Shown: positions 18,606-27,171, numbered from the stretch's first letter. The stretch is 54,993 nucleotides of DNA from Acidimicrobiia bacterium (GCA_035651955.1 DASRES010000041.1:1-54993); one strand, 5' to 3'. Made by a program: numbers and translations. Notes: generated by a model not told the origin, from the sequence alone.

Positions 18606-20549
18606 ATGCGTGCCAACCGCCTGCTCGTCGTCGCCGCGGCCGTCGTCGTCGCGATCGTCGTCGCCGCGATCGTGTTCGTCGCGTCACCGGGGGGGACGCG
18701 TCATCGCGCCGCGCGTGCGCGGCCGCACGTGCTCGCGACGACGGTGACGCGCCTCGACGTCGCCGACGCCGGATGGCAGCTCCCCGCGCCGGTGTCGCGC
18801 GCCGCGGTCGTCGCCGACGGGAGCGCGATCGACATCGCGGGTGGTCTCGACCGGGCGAACGCGTCGGCCGACGGTGTGTTCCGGCTCGACCCCGCGACGG
18901 GGGCGCTCGCGCGCGCCGGTGCCCTGCCGCAGGCCACGCACGACGCCGCGGCCGCGATCGTCGCGGGCCGGCTGGTCGTGTTCGGAGGTGGCGCGCAGCA
19001 CGTCACCGACGCCGTGCAGGAGCTCGACGGCACGACCGCGCATCTGGTCGCGCGCCTCCCGCAGCCGCGCGCCGATCTCGCGGCCGTGACGTCCGGGACG
19101 ACGACGTATCTCGTCGGCGGATACGACGGGACCCGCCCGACGCCGGACGTACTCGCGACCGACGACGCCCGCCACTTCCGGACCGTCGCGACGTTGGCGC
19201 AGCCCGTCCGCTATCCCGCGGTCGCGGTCGCGAACGGCGCGATCTGGGTGTTCGGCGGCGAGAGTGCAGGAGCCGCGACCACCGCGGTGCAGCGCGTCGA
19301 CCTCGCGACGGGGACGGCGAGCGTCGTCGCGCAGCTCCCGCAACCGGTCACCGAGGCGAGCGCGGTGACGCTCGACGGGACCATCTACGTCGCCGGCGGG
19401 CGCACGGGCGGCGCGCCGACCGCGAACGTCGTGCGGTTCGACCCGCAGCGTGGTACGAGCGTCGCCGGGACGCTGCCGGCGCCGCTCGCCGACGCGGGAG
19501 CCGCCGTCGTCGGCGACGTCGCGTACCTCGTGGGTGGCGAGTCGGCGGGACCCGTCGCGTCGGTCGTGATGCTGCGCACGGTGACGTCGACCCCGGGTCG
19601 CGCGCCGGCGACGGCGGCGCCGCCGGCCGCGTTCGACGGCCGGATGCTGATCGCGGACCGCGGGAACAACCGGCTGATCCTCGTGGACGCCGCGAAGCAC
19701 GTCTCGTGGGTGTACCCGTCGTCTGCGACGGCACCTCCTCCCGCGGGCGGCTTCTACTTTCCCGACGACGCGTTCTTCGTCGACCACGGTCGCTCGATCA
19801 TCTCGAACGAGGAGGAGAACGACACGATCGTCCGGATCGGGTTCCCGAGCGGTCAACTCCTGTGGAGCTACGGCCAGCCGCGTCGGCCGAGCGCGCTGCC
19901 GGGGTTCCTGAACCAGCCCGACGACGCGTACGTCCTGCCCGACGGGCGCGTCACCGTGGCCGACGCGAAGAACTGCCGCATCCTGTTCATCAGCGCGCAG
20001 GGCCAACCGCTCTCACAGATCGGCACGACGCGCCGTTGCGTGCACGACCCGCCCCGCGGTGTCGGCTATCCGAACGGCGACACCCCGCTCGCGAACGGCG
20101 ACGTGCTCGTGTCGGAGATCAACGGCTCGTGGGTGTCGGAGTACACGCAGGACGGCCGGCTCGCGTGGACCGTGCACCTGCCCGTCGTCTACCCGTCCGA
20201 CCCACAGCAGCTCGGCCCCGACCTGTACCTGATCGCCGACTACACACGCCCGGGCGGGATCGTCGAGTTCACGCGCGAGGGCCAGATCGTGTGGCAGTAC
20301 CGGCCGCCGGCCGGGCCCGGCATGCTCGACCATCCCAGCCTCGCCGAGCGTCTCCCCAACGGCTTGATCGGCGTGAACGACGACTACCGCCACCGCGTCG
20401 CGCTCATCGACCCGCGCACCACCGCGATCGTCTGGCAGTACGGCGTGACCGACGTCCCCGGCACCGCCCCCGGGTTGCTGAACACACCGGACGGCTTCGA
20501 CCTGCTCCTCGCGGACGGCACTACGCCGACCCACCCGCAGACCGGCTGA
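18606..20549 (+). CDS. secreted or membrane-anchored kelch plus NHL-like propeller protein
   Basis: A 647-residue protein with one N-terminal hydrophobic helix (about residues 5-28) acting as signal anchor or signal peptide. Residues ~60-325 contain kelch-type repeats, with GG pairs such as 'IDIAGGLD', 'VFGGGA', 'YLVGGYDG', 'VFGGES', 'YVAGGRTGG' and 'YLVGGES', suggesting a six-bladed propeller. After a Pro/Ala linker (~330-345), residues ~346-640 form a second propeller-like region with NHL/PQQ-like features ('MLIADRGNNRLILVDA', 'PDGRVTVADAKNCRIL', 'GQIVWQY'). No catalytic residues were recognised. An extracellular binding or scaffold role is inferred. Confidence 0.7.
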   Translation: MRANRLLVVAAAVVVAIVVAAIVFVASPGGTRHRAARARPHVLATTVTRLDVADAGWQLPAPVSRAAVVADGSAIDIAGGLDRANASADGVFRLDPATGALARAGALPQATHDAAAAIVAGRLVVFGGGAQHVTDAVQELDGTTAHLVARLPQPRADLAAVTSGTTTYLVGGYDGTRPTPDVLATDDARHFRTVATLAQPVRYPAVAVANGAIWVFGGESAGAATTAVQRVDLATGTASVVAQLPQPVTEASAVTLDGTIYVAGGRTGGAPTANVVRFDPQRGTSVAGTLPAPLADAGAAVVGDVAYLVGGESAGPVASVVMLRTVTSTPGRAPATAAPPAAFDGRMLIADRGNNRLILVDAAKHVSWVYPSSATAPPPAGGFYFPDDAFFVDHGRSIISNEEENDTIVRIGFPSGQLLWSYGQPRRPSALPGFLNQPDDAYVLPDGRVTVADAKNCRILFISAQGQPLSQIGTTRRCVHDPPRGVGYPNGDTPLANGDVLVSEINGSWVSEYTQDGRLAWTVHLPVVYPSDPQQLGPDLYLIADYTRPGGIVEFTREGQIVWQYRPPAGPGMLDHPSLAERLPNGLIGVNDDYRHRVALIDPRTTAIVWQYGVTDVPGTAPGLLNTPDGFDLLLADGTTPTHPQTG

Positions 20550-20583
20550 CGCGACCGCCGTCTCCCGCCCCGGGGGCACGCCG

Positions 20584-20627
20584 GTTGGTACACAAGTCGC
20601 GGTCAGGAGCGCGACTTGTGTACCAAC
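20584..20627 (+). terminator. perfect 18-bp hairpin after the propeller gene
   Basis: The arm gttggtacacaagtcgcg (20584-20601) pairs perfectly with 20610-20627 around an 8-base loop. It begins 35 bases after the stop and lies before the next promoter-like TAGCCT. No U-tract follows. It may act as a terminator between two plus-strand genes. Confidence 0.6.
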
Positions 20628-20650
20628 GCAGCCGTGGCGGGCGCCCGTCC

Positions 20651-20656
20651 TAGCCT
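20651..20656 (+). promoter_or_regulatory. candidate -10 element for the alpha/beta hydrolase
   Basis: TAGCCT fits TAnnnT and ends seven bases before ATG 20664. It lies just downstream of the 18-bp hairpin, as a new promoter after a terminator would. Confidence 0.33.
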
Positions 20657-20663
20657 GAGCGGG

Positions 20664-21308
20664 ATGCCGGAGCCCCGCACGTGCGTGACCGAGGACGGGC
20701 TGCGTCTCGAGGCCGAGCTCGCGCCGGCGAACGGGCCCGCCCGCGCCCGCGCCGTGCTGTGCCACCCGCATCCGCAGTACGGCGGGAGCATGCGCTCGAT
20801 CGTGATCGGTGCGCTGTTCGACGCCCTGCCGCGCGCAGGCGTGACGTGCCTGCGCTTCAACTTCCGGGGCGTGGAGCGCAGCGAGGGCGTGTGGGACGAG
20901 GGCAACCTCGAACGGGTCGACGTGGAGGCCGCCGTCGCGCTGCTGGACCGCGACGCGCCCGGCCCGGGTCCGCTGTTCCTCGCAGGTTGGTCGTTCGGTG
21001 CCGACATGGCGCTGTCGGTCCGGGACCCGCGGGTCGCGGCGTGGCTCGCGATCGCCCCTCCCCTTCGCTACGTCCACGACCTCGCCGGACTCGAGGACGA
21101 TCCCCGGCCCAAGCTGCTGGCCCTCGCCCAGCACGACGAGGTCCGGGACCCGGCCGAGGTCGAGGCGATCGCGGCCCGCTGGGCGAGCACCGAGGTCCAC
21201 GTCGTCGGCGGTGCCAGCCACTTCTTCGTCGGGCGCACGGACCGCCTCGTCGAGCTCGCGCTCGGGTTCGCCGACGAGCTCGTGGCGGAGCGTGACCCGG
21301 GCGGCTAG
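20664..21308 (+). CDS. small alpha/beta hydrolase (KANL3/Tex30-like)
   Basis: A 214-residue alpha/beta hydrolase. It has 'LCHPHPQYGGSMRS' and 'LRFNFRGVERSEG', typical of this short hydrolase family, and Ser110 in the nucleophile elbow 'GWSFGAD'. A late His in 'GGASHFFVGR' and an Asp in 'LAQHDEV' could complete the triad. ATG 20664 is chosen; the upstream in-frame ATG at 20616 lies in the hairpin arm. The substrate is unknown. The next gene starts 88 bases downstream on the same strand. Confidence 0.75.
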   Translation: MPEPRTCVTEDGLRLEAELAPANGPARARAVLCHPHPQYGGSMRSIVIGALFDALPRAGVTCLRFNFRGVERSEGVWDEGNLERVDVEAAVALLDRDAPGPGPLFLAGWSFGADMALSVRDPRVAAWLAIAPPLRYVHDLAGLEDDPRPKLLALAQHDEVRDPAEVEAIAARWASTEVHVVGGASHFFVGRTDRLVELALGFADELVAERDPGG

Positions 21309-21396
21309 GAGCCGAGAAGACGGTCGAATTCCCCCTCACCTGCACGGGCGCGCCGGTCGATGAGAGATCCGACCGGAAGATGCAGCGAGGACGACC

Positions 21397-22704
21397 GTGA
21401 CATCCGACCCCCGCCGAAGCGTGGTCACTCGGGCCGGCACCGACGCGCGCGAGCGTGCCGCGCACCTCGTCCGGAGGGCCGGGTTCGGCGCGACCGCGGG
21501 CGAGATCGAGCACGTCCTCGAGCGCGGGTACGCCGAGACCGTGGAGCGGCTCGTCGCGCGCTCGGACGCGGGCGCCGACGCCGTCCCCGCGCCGGGCCTC
21601 ACCCGCCCGCCGTCGCCGATCACGTCGGATCGCCGCGAGGTCGAGACCGACGCAGTGGTGAAGTGGTGGCTCCGCCGGATGGTCTGCTCGACGAACCCAC
21701 TTCGCGAGAAGCTCACGTGGCTCTGGCACGGCTGGTTCCCGACGGCTGCCGCGCGCGTCGTGTGGCCGGCGACGCTGCTCGACCAGAACATCATGCTGCG
21801 CGACCTCGCGACCGCCCGGTTCGAGACGTTGACGCAGGCCGTCACGCTCGACCTCGCGATGCTGACGTGCGTGGGCGGCCTGGGCAGCGCGGCCGACGCG
21901 CCCGACGACCGCTACGCGCGCGTCCTGCTCGAGCGGTTCATGCTCGGCCCCGGTCGCTCCACCGAGCGCGACGTGCACGACGCCGCGCGCGCGCTCACCG
22001 GGTGGGTGCTCGACCGTCGCTCGGGTCAGGTGCGCTTCGACGCGTCACGCTTCGACAACCGGACCAAGACGGTGCTCGGGCGGACGGGTCCGCTCCATGC
22101 GGCCGACGTCGTGCGTGCCGCGGCGGCACATCCAGCGTGCGCGCCGTACGTCGCGGCGCGCGTGTGGAGCGAGCTCGCCTACCCGATCGACCCGACCGAT
22201 CGCCTCGCACACGAGCTCGGCACGCGCTTCCTCGACAACGATCTCGAGATCGCGGCGCTGGTTCGCGACGTGTTCCACCACCCGCTCTTCCAGTCGGCGC
22301 ACGCCCGCGCCGCGCTCGTGAAGTCGCCGCTCGAGTGGGTCGTCTCGGCGCACCGTGCGCTCGCGATCCCGGTCGGCGACACGACGGTGCGCGTCCTCGA
22401 CGCGCTCGGGCAGCTCCCGTACCGGCCGCCGAGCATCGCGGGCTGGCCCGACCGCCGCGCGTGGCTGCGCGACTGGCCCGCGGACGCGCGGCTCCGGATC
22501 GCCACGCACCTGCTCCGGGACGCGGACGTGCGGTGGCTCGCCGAGGTCGTTCCCACGCGTCGTCCCGCGGTGCTCGCCAACGCGTTCGGGCTGCCGGGCT
22601 GGAGCACGCGCACCGAGCGCGCGCTGCACGCGTCGGCCGGCGCGGCGGACACCCGACGCGTCGTCGCGGTCGCCCTCGCGTCGCCGGAGTTCTTGCTGGG
22701 CTGA
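21397..22704 (+). CDS. DUF1800 family protein
   Basis: A 435-residue protein with the DUF1800 start 'AAHLVRRAGFGATAGEIEHVL' and the core 'NPLREKLTWLWHGWFPTAA' followed by 'LLDQNIMLRDLAT'. Also present are 'LTGWVLDRRSGQ', 'VLGRTG' and a C-terminal 'SPEFLLG', usual features of the family. The family's function is not established. DUF1800 genes are commonly followed by a DUF1501 gene; here the next gene is convergent and unrelated. No signal peptide is obvious from GTG 21397. Its stop overlaps the left arm of a perfect hairpin. Confidence 0.8.
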   Translation: MTSDPRRSVVTRAGTDARERAAHLVRRAGFGATAGEIEHVLERGYAETVERLVARSDAGADAVPAPGLTRPPSPITSDRREVETDAVVKWWLRRMVCSTNPLREKLTWLWHGWFPTAAARVVWPATLLDQNIMLRDLATARFETLTQAVTLDLAMLTCVGGLGSAADAPDDRYARVLLERFMLGPGRSTERDVHDAARALTGWVLDRRSGQVRFDASRFDNRTKTVLGRTGPLHAADVVRAAAAHPACAPYVAARVWSELAYPIDPTDRLAHELGTRFLDNDLEIAALVRDVFHHPLFQSAHARAALVKSPLEWVVSAHRALAIPVGDTTVRVLDALGQLPYRPPSIAGWPDRRAWLRDWPADARLRIATHLLRDADVRWLAEVVPTRRPAVLANAFGLPGWSTRTERALHASAGAADTRRVVAVALASPEFLLG

Positions 22705-22751
22705 AGATGCGGCACTGAGTCCCGGATTCCGGGACTCAGTGCCGCATCTTC
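22703..22751. terminator. near-perfect 24-bp palindrome between convergent genes
   Basis: Bases 22703-22726 pair perfectly with 22728-22751 around a single base, so the real loop is a few bases. It begins in the DUF1800 stop codon and ends two bases before the opposing gene's stop. It thus fills the whole intergenic space and can act as a bidirectional terminator. There is no T-tract on either side. Confidence 0.65.
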
Positions 22752-22752
22752 G

Positions 22753-22971
22753 TCAGGTCGAGGCTGTTTGGAGCGTGATGCCGTGGCGGTCGAGGAACTC
22801 GCGCTTGCGTGCGACGATCGCCTTCCACTCGGACAGGTCCTGCTCGAAGTGGGCGCGGTCCCCGTCCTCGTACGCATGCTCGAGCTCGTCGAACGCGGCG
22901 TCCTCCGCGTCGAGCAGCTCGCGGTACTTGCGCAGGAAGGCCTCGTCGCACACGGCATTCGTCTCCGTCAT
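22753..22971 (-). CDS. small acidic helical protein of unknown function
   Basis: A 72-residue protein from ATG 22971, which has GGAG seven bases upstream. It is rich in Glu, Asp, Ala and Leu and probably forms two or three helices ('FLRKYRELLDAEDAAFDELEHAYE'). No family was recognised. It lies 100 bases downstream of hisA on the same strand, ending against the 24-bp palindrome, so it may be the last gene of the histidine transcript. Confidence 0.65.
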   Translation of the reverse strand: MTETNAVCDEAFLRKYRELLDAEDAAFDELEHAYEDGDRAHFEQDLSEWKAIVARKREFLDRHGITLQTAST

Positions 22972-23071
22972 GCCTGCTCCTGTCGTCGGCCGGCGTGGCT
23001 CGCGCGCCCCGCGGCGCGCGTGCCGACCGTACCCGCCCGGCGACCCCCTCGTGACCGCCCCGCGCGCGGGA

Positions 23072-23812
23072 TCAGGTGGCCGGCGTCCCGAGCGCACGCA
23101 CGGCCTCGCCCACCCCGACGCGTCCCTCGTAGATCGCCCGCCCGACGATGACGCCCGCCAGTGCCCGGGTCCCGACCCGCAGCGTCGCGAGCGTCCGCAG
23201 ATCGTCGATCGTGCCAACGCCGCCGCTCGCGACGACGGGCACGTCGGTCGCCTCGAGCACGGCCCGGAGCTGCCCGACGTCAGGGCCGGTCATCGTGCCG
23301 TCACGCCCGATCTCCGTGACGACGAGCGCTGCGACGCCGGTCTCCGCGAACGCCACCGCGAGCTCGACGAGATCGCGGCCGCTCACCTCGGTCCAGCCCC
23401 GCACCGCGACCTCGCGCCCACGCGCGTCGAGCCCGACGGCGACGCGACCGGGATGCGCGGCGCACAGCTCGCCCACCAGCGCGGGGGTCTCCACGGCCGC
23501 GGTCCCGACGACGACGCGCGCCGCACCCGCGTCCAGGAGACGGGCGGCCGCGGCCGCGTCACGCACACCGCCGCCGACCTGCACGCGGGCGTCGACCGCC
23601 GCGCACACCGCCCGGACGACCTCGAGGTTCGCCGCGCTCCCCGTGCGCGCCGCATCGAGGTCGACGACATGGAGCCAGCGCGCACCCGCGTCCGTGAACC
23701 GCCGCGCCACACCGACCGGGTCGTCGTCGTAGACGGTCTCGGCCGCGAAGTCGCCTTGTCGCAACCGCACCGCATGGCCGCCACGCAGGTCGATCGCGGG
23801 ATAGAGGTTCAG
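23072..23812 (-). CDS. hisA: phosphoribosylformimino-aminoimidazole isomerase, probable CTG start
   Basis: A 246-residue TIM barrel. The family N-terminus 'LYPAIDLRGGHAVRLRQGDF' begins two codons after the start, with the catalytic Asp in 'AIDL'. The second Asp is in 'TEIGRDGTMTGPD', and 'GGGVRDAAAAARL' and 'SGGVGTIDDL' are phosphate loops. No ATG, GTG or TTG lies in frame at the expected position. The only candidate is CTG 23812, sharing bases with the hisB stop (CTGA), with AAGG about eight bases upstream. PriA-type dual activity is possible, but a separate trpF is present. Confidence 0.9.
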   Translation of the reverse strand: MNLYPAIDLRGGHAVRLRQGDFAAETVYDDDPVGVARRFTDAGARWLHVVDLDAARTGSAANLEVVRAVCAAVDARVQVGGGVRDAAAAARLLDAGAARVVVGTAAVETPALVGELCAAHPGRVAVGLDARGREVAVRGWTEVSGRDLVELAVAFAETGVAALVVTEIGRDGTMTGPDVGQLRAVLEATDVPVVASGGVGTIDDLRTLATLRVGTRALAGVIVGRAIYEGRVGVGEAVRALGTPAT

Positions 23813-24399
23813 AGCGCGCCCTTCGTCGAGGGGACGGTCGTCCCCTCGACCCGCACGGCGTCCCGCAACGCGCGCGCCACGCCCTTGAACGACGCCTCGA
23901 TCACGTGGTGCCCGTTGCGGCCCGACACGCTGCGTAGGTGCAACGTGATGCCCGCCGCGAACGCGAACGCGCGCCAGAACTCCTCGGCGAGCTGCGGGTC
24001 GAACGTGCCGATCCACTCGGCGACCGGGTCGACCTCGTAGACGAGGAACGGACGGCCCGACAGGTCGAGCGCCACCTGCACGAGCGCCTCGTCGAGGGGG
24101 ACGAGCGCGTCGGCGAACCGCCGGACACCCGCCTTGTCGCCGAGCGCCTGCTTCAGCGCGGTTCCGACCACGATGCCGACGTCCTCGACCGTGTGGTGGA
24201 GGTCGACGTCGAGATCGCCGCGGGCGCGCACGGTGAGGTCGAAGCCGGCGTGCTTGCCGAGCTGCTCCAGCATGTGGTCCAGGAACGGGATGCCGGTGTC
24301 CGCGGACGCGCGGCCGTCACCGTCGACGCGCAGCTCGACGTCGACGGTCGTCTCCTTCGTCTCGCGGTGCTGCTGCGACTCCCTGATCTGCGCGCTCAC
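23809..24399 (-). CDS. hisB: imidazoleglycerol-phosphate dehydratase
   Basis: A 196-residue monofunctional HisB that dehydrates imidazole glycerol phosphate. Metal-binding motifs are 'GIPFLDHMLEQLGKHAGFDL', 'DLHHTVEDVGI' and 'NGHHVIEASFKGVARALRDA'. The GTG at 24399 overlaps the hisC stop (GTGA). It overlaps hisA downstream. The usual hisH is not between them. Confidence 0.95.
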   Translation of the reverse strand: MSAQIRESQQHRETKETTVDVELRVDGDGRASADTGIPFLDHMLEQLGKHAGFDLTVRARGDLDVDLHHTVEDVGIVVGTALKQALGDKAGVRRFADALVPLDEALVQVALDLSGRPFLVYEVDPVAEWIGTFDPQLAEEFWRAFAFAAGITLHLRSVSGRNGHHVIEASFKGVARALRDAVRVEGTTVPSTKGAL

Positions 24400-25508
24400 C
24401 GGTGCAACCCTTCCTCCGCGACCGCGTCGCGCAGGGCGGCGACGAACGCGTCGTTCTCGTCACGCGTCCCGATGCTGACGCGCAGGCAGTCGTCGAGCCG
24501 GGGCCAGCGGGCGAAGTCACGGACCAGCACGCCGCGCGCCACGAGCCGCTCCCAGACCGCGTGCCCGTCGCCGTCGACGCGGAAGAGCACGAAGTTGGCG
24601 CCCGACGGGAACGGCGTCACGCCGGGCTGCGACTCCAGCGCGTCCTGCACGCGGTCACGCTCGCGCACGAGCTCGTCGACCCGCGCGCGCATCGCCTCTT
24701 CGTACTCGAGCGCGAGCCGCCCGGCGACCTGGGTCGGCACGCCGAGGTGGTACGGCAGCACGACCTTCTCGAGCTCCTCGACCACCCACTCCGGCGCGAC
24801 GCAGAAACCGAGGCGCAGCGCCGCCATCGACCAGATCTTCGAGTACGTCCGCACGACGACGAGCGGCCGGTCCTCGGCGACGAGGTCGATCGCGGTGCGC
24901 GGCGCGAACTCGCCGTACGCCTCGTCGACGACGAGCAGCGCGCGGCCGGTGTCGGCGAGCGTCGACGTGAGCGCGTCGATCGTCCCGTGCTCGTCGACCG
25001 TGCCGGTCGGGTTGTTCGGGCTGCACGCGAAGACGAGCGACGGGTCGTGCTCCGCGATCGCGGCGCGCGCGACGTCGACGTCGACGGAGAAGTCGTCACG
25101 GCGCTCGGCTTCGACGAGCGGCGTCCCGGTGATGCGCGCGATGTGCGAGTGGAGCGCGTATGTCGGCTCGAACACGAGCGCGCGACGCGACGCGCCGCCG
25201 TAGGTCAACAGCAGCGTCTGGAGCACCTCGTTCGACCCGTTGGCGCAGAAGACGCGTTCGACGGGCTGGTCGAGCCGCTCGGCGAGCGCAACCCGCAGCT
25301 GGCGCGCGGCGCGGTCGGGGTACCGGTGCAACGGGACGGTGCCCAGCTCCGCCAGCCACGCGTCCACGAACGCGCGCGGCGGGGGGAAGGGGCTCTCGTT
25401 CGTGTTGAGGCGGACCCGCACGTCGAGCTGCGGCGAGTGGTAGCCCTCGAGCGCCTGCAGGTCGTCACGCGGCGGGACGGGCGCGAACGTGCGCGTCGCT
25501 CGGGTCAT
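24396..25508 (-). CDS. hisC: histidinol-phosphate aminotransferase
   Basis: A 370-residue class I/II PLP aminotransferase. It has 'RLNTNESPFPPP' at the N-terminus, 'ANGSNEVLQTLL', 'SPNNPTGT' (PLP ring contact), 'VVDEAYGEF' and the PLP-lysine segment 'RTYSKIWSMAALRLGF'. 'SKIWSMAALR' differs from the usual SKAFGLAGLR but keeps the Lys. ATG 25508 overlaps the hisD stop (ATGA). It converts imidazole acetol phosphate to histidinol phosphate. Confidence 0.93.
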   Translation of the reverse strand: MTRATRTFAPVPPRDDLQALEGYHSPQLDVRVRLNTNESPFPPPRAFVDAWLAELGTVPLHRYPDRAARQLRVALAERLDQPVERVFCANGSNEVLQTLLLTYGGASRRALVFEPTYALHSHIARITGTPLVEAERRDDFSVDVDVARAAIAEHDPSLVFACSPNNPTGTVDEHGTIDALTSTLADTGRALLVVDEAYGEFAPRTAIDLVAEDRPLVVVRTYSKIWSMAALRLGFCVAPEWVVEELEKVVLPYHLGVPTQVAGRLALEYEEAMRARVDELVRERDRVQDALESQPGVTPFPSGANFVLFRVDGDGHAVWERLVARGVLVRDFARWPRLDDCLRVSIGTRDENDAFVAALRDAVAEEGLHR

Positions 25509-26815
25509 CGGTTGTCGCCTCCGACCCGCATCGTGATCGTCTCCGCGTGCGCGTCGAGGCCCTCGACGTGGGCGAGCGTCGTGACGCGATCGGCGACACG
25601 CTCGAGCGCGTCGCGGTCGAGCCCCACGACGTGGATGTGCTTGCGGAAGTCGTCGACGCGCAGCGCGCTGGCGAACCGGGCCGATCGTGCGGTGGGCAGC
25701 ACGTGGTTCGTCCCCGCGACGTAGTCGCCGATGACGGCGGGTGCCCACTCGCCGCAGAACACGGCACCGGCGTTGCGCACGCCTCCCACGAGCCGCTCGG
25801 GTCCGGCGACCATGAGCTCGAGGTGCTCCGGTGCGACCGCGTTCGCGAGCTGCACCGCGTGCGACGCGTCGTCCACCAGGACGCTGCGACCGCCGCGGGT
25901 CATCGTCTGCTCGATCTCGGCGCGCCGCGGTGCCTCGGCGACGAGGCGCGCGAGCTCATGGTCGACGGCGTCGAGCACGTTCTCGTCCCACGCGACGACG
26001 ATCGCCGCACCGTCGGGCCCGTGCTCGGCTTGGGCCATGAGGTCGATCGCGACGTACTCGGGCGGCGCCGAGCCGTCGGTCAGGACGACGAGCTCCGACG
26101 GACCCGCGGTGGACTCGATCCCGACCACGCCCGCGACCTCCTGCTTCGCGAGCGCCACGTACTTGTTGCCCGGACCGACCACGACGTCGACGGCCGGGAT
26201 CGTCTCCGTCCCGTAGGCGAGCGCCGCGATCGCCTGCGCGCCCCCGACGGCGTAGACCTCGTCGACCTCGCCGAGCGCGGCCGCGGCGAGCATCACCTCG
26301 TGCACACGCCCGTCCTCGCCGGGCGGGACGCACAGCGCGATCTCGGGGACGCCCGCCACGCGGGCCGGGATCGCGGTCATGAGGACGGTCGACGCGAGCG
26401 GGGCGCGACCCCCGGGCGCGTAGAGCCCGGCGCGGTCGACGGGCCGGACGACCTCGTGGGCCTTGATGCCCGAGCGGACGGTCCGGATCTCGGGCACGTC
26501 CTGCAGGCGGTGGTAGGCCCGTATCTGGTCAGCCGCGAACTCGAGCGCGTCGCGGACGTCGCGCGCGAGCCCGTCGAGCGCGCGGTCGAGATCGGGCGAC
26601 GGGACACGAAGCCGCTCCGGCACGCAGCCGTCGAACCGCTCCGTGTACTCGCGCAGGGCCGCGTCGCCGTGCGCGCGGACGTCGTCCACGATCGCGCGGA
26701 CCGCGGCCCGCGCGTCGCCGTCGTCGCTGCGCTCGGCGCGCGGCGGTTCGAGGGCGCGGTGCAGGTCGCGGTGGTTGCCGCGCAGGTCGAGGCGGGCGAG
26801 CATGCGGTCGGCCAT
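25505..26815 (-). CDS. hisD: histidinol dehydrogenase
   Basis: A 436-residue NAD-dependent zinc enzyme catalysing the last two steps of histidine synthesis. Recognisable parts are 'RAGLYAPGGRAPLASTVLM', 'GGAQAIAALAYGTE', 'VVGPGNKYVALAK', 'AGPSELVVLTD' and the zinc/catalytic segments 'DLMAQAEHGPDG', 'NAVAPEHLELM' and 'DYVAGTNHVLPT'. ATG 26815 is preferred over GTG 26824; no strong ribosome binding site precedes either. It is the first gene of the hisDCBA operon and is divergent from a small coiled-coil gene. Confidence 0.95.
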   Translation of the reverse strand: MADRMLARLDLRGNHRDLHRALEPPRAERSDDGDARAAVRAIVDDVRAHGDAALREYTERFDGCVPERLRVPSPDLDRALDGLARDVRDALEFAADQIRAYHRLQDVPEIRTVRSGIKAHEVVRPVDRAGLYAPGGRAPLASTVLMTAIPARVAGVPEIALCVPPGEDGRVHEVMLAAAALGEVDEVYAVGGAQAIAALAYGTETIPAVDVVVGPGNKYVALAKQEVAGVVGIESTAGPSELVVLTDGSAPPEYVAIDLMAQAEHGPDGAAIVVAWDENVLDAVDHELARLVAEAPRRAEIEQTMTRGGRSVLVDDASHAVQLANAVAPEHLELMVAGPERLVGGVRNAGAVFCGEWAPAVIGDYVAGTNHVLPTARSARFASALRVDDFRKHIHVVGLDRDALERVADRVTTLAHVEGLDAHAETITMRVGGDNR

Positions 26816-26885
26816 CGTAACCACGGGGTCCCGGCCGGCCGCGGTGGATTGCGGCCGTCACGACCACGGGTAACGCTCGTGCACC

Positions 26886-27083
26886 GTGAGCCCCGCATCG
26901 GACCACGCCGAGCTCTCGACGCTGCGATCGCAGCTCGACGACCTGAGCGAGCGCGTCACGCGCATCGCCGAGCGCTTCGGGAGGACACCGGACTCGGCCG
27001 TCGCGTTCGATCTGTTCGCCGCCGAGCGGTCGCTCACGGCGGCGCGCCGATCGCTCGACAAGGCCATCGGCGCGCTCGAGTGA
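26886..27083 (+). CDS. small coiled-coil protein of unknown function
   Basis: A 65-residue protein from GTG 26886. Heptad-like spacing in 'LSTLRSQLDDLSERVTRIAE' and 'AERSLTAARRSLDKAIGALE' suggests a helical hairpin or coiled coil. No family was recognised. It is divergent from hisD and is followed by the hairpin at 27095-27143. The codon bias matches its neighbours, so it is probably real. Confidence 0.6.
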   Translation: MSPASDHAELSTLRSQLDDLSERVTRIAERFGRTPDSAVAFDLFAAERSLTAARRSLDKAIGALE

Positions 27084-27094
27084 CCACCGCGTCC

Positions 27095-27143
27095 GTTCTG
27101 TGAAGCGTCATGCACACGATGTGTGCTTGACGCTTCACGGAAC
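27095..27143 (+). terminator. long hairpin after small coiled-coil gene, shared family copy 2
   Basis: Paired arms of 23 positions with one T/T mismatch and one G-T pair flank a GAT loop centred on 27119. It is nearly the same as 11113-11163. The bases that differ (GCG/CGC here at 27105-27107 and 27131-27133) restore pairing. It starts 12 bases after the stop and has no U-tract. Confidence 0.55.
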
Positions 27144-27171
27144 ACCGCTGCGAGATCTCCGCAGACGCGAA

